Assembly: GCA_965153455.1 (NCBI GenBank)
Contig: OZ234502.1
Span: 13,919,495 to 13,983,494 of the forward strand
Reading direction: 5' to 3'
DNA length: 64,000 bases
Source: Sphagnum compactum
Lineage: Eukaryota; Bryophyta; Sphagnopsida; Sphagnales
Positions 59,336 to 64,000 of this stretch are shown here, piece after piece. Position 1 is the first letter of the stretch. Each line of letters opens with the position of its first letter. The notes beneath the pieces were generated by a model. That model ran no database searches. It was not told the DNA's origin and saw nothing but the letters and a program-made list of their open reading frames with translations. Both the position numbers and the translations under genes were made by a program.

Positions 59336-60300
59336 AATAACATTTTAAACCATTAAATTTGCGACAAAAAATTTGCAAAATTTCACACAAAAAATACGGT
59401 GGTTCCATAAATAATATGACAACACTCCAAAAAAAAGAATAGGTTATAATGAGAAAGTTAGAAGCTGGCTTTCAATCATGTCAGCTTTCAAAGTACCAAT
59501 TTGTAAAGTGTTTTTAATTCCAATTTTTACTATTAAAGAACCCTAAACCTGTCCCCAATACTGGACCCTCTCTGAACCCTCTATTTTAGAGGATCACTTC
59601 CCAAGCATATAAAGGCTGTGCTAACAAATTATCACGTTGTGGTCCCAACAAACCAAACACACGTTTCAATCCGACAAGTCCGTCCGTCCATCCGTCCCAT
59701 TCCTATCCCATTCCATTCCATCCTCTTGTAAGTAGTACGAATAGGAAACAAAAATTTAATTAATTCCCAACAAAATCCCTCAAACAAACAAGTTGAAAGT
59801 TTGTGGGTAACCTACTACAGCTACAAACCTGCCATTGCCATGCCCCTATTCACACAGAAGGGCCCAAAAAACCCAAATAAAAACATGAAAAAAAATTAAA
59901 ATTAATTGGAAATTTGGGGAGGGGAAGAAGGGGCGGGGGGGGGGGGGGTGTGTGTGTGTGTGTTGGAGACAAGGGGTCTAGGTCTAGACTTCAGACTCTA
60001 AGCTCCCTCTGGGGAGGTTTCTGATGAAAGTGTGGGCTAATAGGGAACTGAGGAGAAGTCAACTCCAACACAATTGCAGATAGATGCCTGGTTAACAGAC
60101 CAATGTACCATCATCCTTCCTTGTAGGGAACAGGGGAACAGAGGCCCAGTATATATATATATAGTCTTGTCTGGTGCTTTTTTAAAATTAAAAGAAATGA
60201 TTTATTTATAAAATTAATTTACTTAAAGAAGAAAGGGAAACCCAAAAAAAGGTGATTAAGGTTTTGAGTATTGCCCCCCCCCCCCCCCCCCCCCACAAAT
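59336..60300. repeat. Low-complexity block: CCATTC words, poly-G, (TG)n, poly-C
   Basis: CCGTCCGTCCATCCGTCCC and CCCATTCCATTCCATCC lie at 59,678-59,723. Fourteen Gs (59,935-59,948) run into a (TG)n tract to about 59,964. Twenty-one Cs lie at 60,274-60,294. (AT)n is at about 60,151-60,163. Homopolymer counts may be sequencing-dependent. No gene is seen. Confidence 0.75.
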
Positions 60301-61855
60301 TGATTTTTCTTTTGGGGGTATTTAAATGTCGGGTTGTTTTTTTGTATGCTTTTTAAAAGTTGTATATCAGTATAAGAGGAAAAGGGAAAAAAAATGGGTG
60401 ATTTTGAATGGGGTGGAGATTGGGTATTGCCGTAAATGATTCTTCTTTTTTGGTGATATGTCTATAAAGAAAATGGAATTGATTTTTTTTTGCACTCTTT
60501 TTGCTTTGTTTTTAAATTTCATTTACCCAATTAAAACGCATGCTGAAATATAGTCAATATATTTTGAACACTTTTTTGAGGATTTTTTTTCCTTTTGAAG
60601 ACCTCCGTTTATCCTTTTGTTGGAAATCCTATGGTTGAATAAATCCATGGACGGGAATTTGGGTGTGTAATTTTTGGAGAGTCAACACCACCACACAAAC
60701 CTCCAATGGAGCCTAAAAAGTAACAATAATTGTTTAGAATGAACATCTATGTATTAAGGAAGATAGTTTGTTCATTTTGTTGGTTTGTTTTTTTTTTTTG
60801 TCACATTGAAATCTCCTGAATCACAACACCTACTCACTCTGGATGAGTACTGGTGCTTTGAGGCGGTTTCATAATGTTTAGACCTATAGCGCAAGAGTTA
60901 CTAAATATTGAATAATTTCATGAAAGAAAATTCAACAAAATTAAAATTAAATCTTTTACAGAAATTCACACAATATTTGTGAGACAGTTGGAAAGCCCTT
61001 GATGAGTGAGATTGCTTGGAGATGATTTCATAATTTTTTAACTTAAGGTGTGGGAGATATTGAATTTTTGAGTAATTTTGTCATTGAAAATTATATTAGA
61101 CTCATTTTTAAAAAATTACAATTGGGCTCTATTGTCAAGGTCCTGCTCACACTAGTGAGAATGAAACAAGAGTGTGGGAAAACAAGACAAATTTCACAAT
61201 GCATGTACGAGCCCCACCCAGCTCCCCAATTTTGAGTCCTTCCTTCCCCCCTCCCTTCCTTCCTTTGATGTGTACACAAACACTCAAGCTTGTTGAATTT
61301 GTTGTATATCTGATGCAGAAGTGGTAAAGAAAAATGAAATTATGGGACGGTTGGCTTTTAGGGCTTGTTTCTCTTGCTATTACTTTTGCAATTTAGCCAT
61401 ACAAAAGAAATTTGAAAGTACTTTTACATACTTACTTACTCAGCCACTCTTGAGAATTGCCCACAAAGAGGGTACCTAAACAAAGGAACAAACAGCCTTT
61501 TGAACCAAATACGGTTGTAGAATCACAAGTCTTAAAAGGCCACTCAAATGGGTCCTGCCCTCCAGTGGACTCGAGGGTCCAAACAACAACAACCGAAGAA
61601 ACCCGAGCCTTGTGCTAAGAGGAAAATCAAGTATCTGAAGGGCTTCTAATTTAGGTTTCACTTATAAGAAAAGAGCAAAAACAAAAGCAAAAAGCATTTG
61701 ATGGGTTAGTAAAGTATGGTGGTGAGGGCACTCCGACAAAAAATAAATTTACTCCTTTGTATTGAACTATGTGAATGAATACTTAGGAAAATATTGTCAA
61801 TGACCAAGCACCTATAAGTTACTTTATCAACCAAATTACGACTGCAATGATTTGA
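60301..61855. other. AT-rich intergenic DNA
   Basis: Opposing frames at 61,050-61,279 lack domains. CCTTCC-type repeats lie at 61,238-61,265. Confidence 0.5.
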
Positions 61856-61860
61856 GATTG

Positions 61861-61980
61861 ATTATTTTAACTCAACCGAGTTAGAGATAGATTATTTTAA
61901 CTCAACCGAGTTAGAGATCGATTATTTTAACTCAACCTACTTAGAGATCGATTATTTTAACTCAACCAAGTTACTTTAAT
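61861..61980. repeat. 30-bp tandem array, four units
   Basis: ATTATTTTAACTCAACCGAG then TTAGAGATAG starts at 61,861, 61,891, 61,921 and 61,951, exactly 30 bp apart. The fourth unit degrades at its end. AACTCAACCGAGTT inside the unit is a short hairpin (AACTC/GAGTT). Confidence 0.95.
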
Positions 61981-63074
61981 AATTTTAACTACTTCAATTC
62001 ATTTGTCAAAGAATGTTGGGTTGTCATGATGTTATTATATTATTCTATTAAAAAAATTCAATTGAGCCTTATGAAATCAAGATTTACTTACAATATTTGT
62101 TTGGAATCATCATAAAATGTTTTTTGCCAAAATTTGTCACTATAACAATTATATTATTAATGTCGATTTTAAAAATTAAACCCTTGAATGATTCCTTGAA
62201 AGATTGAAGTTTTTGAAAAACATATCATACTTGCCTTATTAAAAAATAGCAAAGCTTGCTTTGCCTAAATTTTTATTTTATTTCACATTAATTTTTTGAT
62301 ATCATGAACTCAATTTTCCATGGCAAAAACTTATACCCAAATTCTCACACAATCCAACTTGGGAATTTGTAAATTATTTTACAATAGCAATAACTTTTAT
62401 TTTCCCCCTACCATCCAATAGTGTTTTGGCTATTTGGTTTTGCCATGTTATTATACACATATATGTATTATTGGCTCCCAAAAAAGGGATTACAAACTTT
62501 GCAAATGATTTTATGAGTATTACTCATGCTTATTTTTATTAAGGAGAAAAACTTAGAAAGATCAACACATTGGAAAAACAAATTGTTGCAACCATTCCAG
62601 CTAATGACATGTTTGCAAAAGGTTTTTTAAAAGTTTAGAGAATTGCAACCATATACTAAAACTACAATCCCATTACATTATACTCATAAGTGATTTCAGG
62701 GCAGGAATATTGAAAGTTGAACTCATCCAACAACATTGCACATTACTACGGGAAGTGAAGTGTGCAAGTCATCCACCGATGAAAAATGAAAACCATGAAA
62801 AATGGAAACTATAGCCATGTTAGAGATTTGTGAAATTTGAAATTTGTAACACCGAATATTATTAATTCCCCATACCATTGATCATTCTTGTTAGATGTGT
62901 GATTGTTCTTTAAGGTGAGGTTGGGGTCGGGGAAATGGCCAATAGGAAGTGAGAGCAACGGGCACATTATATCGCGTCTTTTAAAAACGGTGAAGTTGTA
63001 ACACTTGTAATACCCATGACCCTAACCCCCGCACAATTTCATATTTCCGATGGGAATCCACAAAAATATCCTAG
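61981..63074. other. AT-rich intergenic DNA
   Basis: No supported feature. Confidence 0.5.
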
Positions 63075-63082
63075 GTGCCTAC

Positions 63083-63642
63083 CAGTGTTGGGCGGTTTTC
63101 ACTTTTTTTGTGAGAACCAATCGGTTCCGGTTCTCTCATGATGTTATGAGAACCTGATTGGTTCTCTAATATATTATTTTTTTGGGCTGGTGAGAACCGG
63201 GAAAGTTATCAATGTTTTTTTTCACACTCACCCGGTTCTCAGACGAGTCGGTTCTCATGTATACAACAACAATAGGTTTTCACAACCTGATTATTAAAAT
63301 TTTCATTAATTAAAATCAGTTTTAATAATCAAATGACTTCATCACACAGAAAGAGCAACACCATGCCAGAAAAGTAGCAGTCCCAAGTGAGAAGAAGAAC
63401 AAGAGGAACCAAATAAATGTTACAGAGAACTCTGAGAACCGGATCTGAGTTCTATGAGAGAACCTGCCCAGTTCTCATATATATATGTATACATTTGAAT
63501 CGGTTCTCATCACCGGTTCTCGATCATGTGAGAACCTGAGGTCGGTTTTCAGTCCGGTTTTCACATTTGAAAGTGTCCATCGGTTCTCATTGTGAGAACC
63601 GGGTCGAGAACCGGGTCAGCAGTTGAGAACCGCCCAACACTG
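63083..63642. mobile_element. 560-bp hAT-type MITE with 8-bp target duplication
   Basis: The left terminus CAGTGTTGGGCGGTT is repeated in perfect inverted form at the right terminus (AACCGCCCAACACTG). The similarity continues a few bases inward. The flanking 8 bp, GTGCCTAC, is identical at 63,075-63,082 and 63,643-63,650. A CA-starting inverted repeat with an 8-bp duplication is the signature of hAT insertion. The interior has no open frame and is packed with about twenty GAGAACC/GGTTCTC words in both orientations, so it folds strongly. The perfect duplication implies a fairly recent insertion. Mobilisation would need a transposase in trans. The hAT-like pseudogenes in this window are dead, and their termini are unknown. 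Confidence 0.92.
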
Positions 63643-63650
63643 GTGCCTAC

Positions 63651-63788
63651 ATCTATTGATATTTCTTGATTTTTTTTTTAAAAAAAAAAACTTTGCACTA
63701 GACTACTACTAGTCAAAGGTAGAGGATCATTGCAAATGACTTCAAGACAACAAGGTGAAGCCAAAAGAATTGTGCTAATGGTAGAAGC
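63651..63788. other. Intergenic DNA with A/T homopolymers
   Basis: TTTTTTTTT and AAAAAAAAAA runs at 63,670-63,690 can pair with each other. No gene is seen. Confidence 0.4.
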
Positions 63789-63995
63789 TCACTTAGGCAC
63801 ACATACACACACATGCACACCTTTGTCATCAGCCAAATTAGGTAGACATGGGCTCTGGAAACAAAGTACAAAGTAGGCTAGGTTTGTAAGCCTGCGAAGA
63901 AAGGGAGATGGTAGTTGTTGTGGGTGGTGGTGGTGGTGGTGGACGTGCCGCCCATGTTCGCCGGCCAGGAATTTGATAAGCCTTGAAAAGCCCAT
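63789..63995 (-). CDS. Possible first exon at the window edge, unassigned
   Basis: A 68-codon minus-strand frame starts MGFSRLIKFLAGEHGRHV, followed by a histidine run encoded by the (GGT)n tract at 63,925-63,941. It lies in GC-richer sequence than its surroundings. A good 3' splice-site-like string, CTCCCTTTCTTCGCAG, ends near 63,897 on this strand, so the frame may be intron-interrupted. No domain is recognised, and upstream sequence lies outside the window. It is only a candidate. Confidence 0.15.
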   Translation of the reverse strand: MGFSRLIKFLAGEHGRHVHHHHHHPQQLPSPFLRRLTNLAYFVLCFQSPCLPNLADDKGVHVCVCVPK

Positions 63996-64000
63996 AATCA

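Noticed and set aside
59935-60294. Poly-G and poly-C runs read as the arms of one inverted repeat
   Set aside because: Only the homopolymers match and the neighbouring bases do not pair, so they are separate low-complexity runs.

Overview
This is a stretch of eukaryotic, almost certainly land-plant, nuclear DNA. By eye it is about two-thirds A+T and gene-poor, with no intact protein-coding gene that I can recognise. There is no bacterial-style operon, no rRNA or tRNA gene and no CRISPR array. The plant call rests on decayed transposable elements (a hAT-like transposase family, a LINE-type reverse transcriptase, retrotransposon integrase scraps and a captured kinase-like sequence), on a hAT-type miniature element with a perfect 8-bp target duplication, and on many short interspersed and tandem repeats. 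The protein families recall those I know from streptophyte algae, bryophytes, lycophytes and ferns. A seed-free plant is therefore my guess, but it is inferred from memory and not proven.

Layout. 1-9.8 kb holds AT-rich DNA, a GTTCCC-rich repeat (0.88-1.24 kb), an inverted-repeat element (3.07-3.78 kb), a less AT-rich stretch without recognisable genes (3.8-6.7 kb) and a CACTA-like inverted-repeat element (6.69-7.28 kb). 9.8-11.9 kb is a dead hAT-like transposase gene on the minus strand. 12-28 kb is mostly featureless, with integrase scraps (14.1, 15.6 and 21.4-22.1 kb), two diverged GGTTCT-rich repeats (19.5 and 26.3 kb), an internal duplication (22.9-23.2 kb) and a GTTCCC-rich repeat (24.3 kb). 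28-36 kb is the most repetitive part: polypurine and poly-G tracts, an exact 60-bp tandem array (29.24-29.48 kb), a 1.4-kb CCTA-rich array (30.3-31.8 kb), a kinase-like pseudogene (32.2-33.0 kb, plus) meeting a second hAT-like pseudogene (33.3-34.2 kb, minus), and TAGG-rich arrays (34.6-35.8 kb).

40.1-44.2 kb is a long colinear but dead LINE-type reverse transcriptase gene on the minus strand. 45.4-49.35 kb is the most unusual locus. A TTTCATCCATG-rich minisatellite and a second minisatellite of more than 20 units flank a 1.9-kb GC-richer, non-repetitive island with a TATA-like box and a (CT)n tract. Each unit of the second minisatellite combines a hairpin with a TTTTTCAG/GT splice-acceptor-like core. 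50-63 kb contains copies of a 145-bp dispersed repeat, a minus-strand GTTCCC repeat, scattered tandem repeats and unremarkable AT-rich DNA. At 63.08-63.64 kb lies a 560-bp hAT-type MITE.

Nothing in the window forms a working pathway. Its story is accumulation and decay of mobile DNA. The only places that might hold a real transcription unit are the 46.3-48.1 kb island, a few short uncharacterised ORFs, and the extreme right edge on the minus strand.
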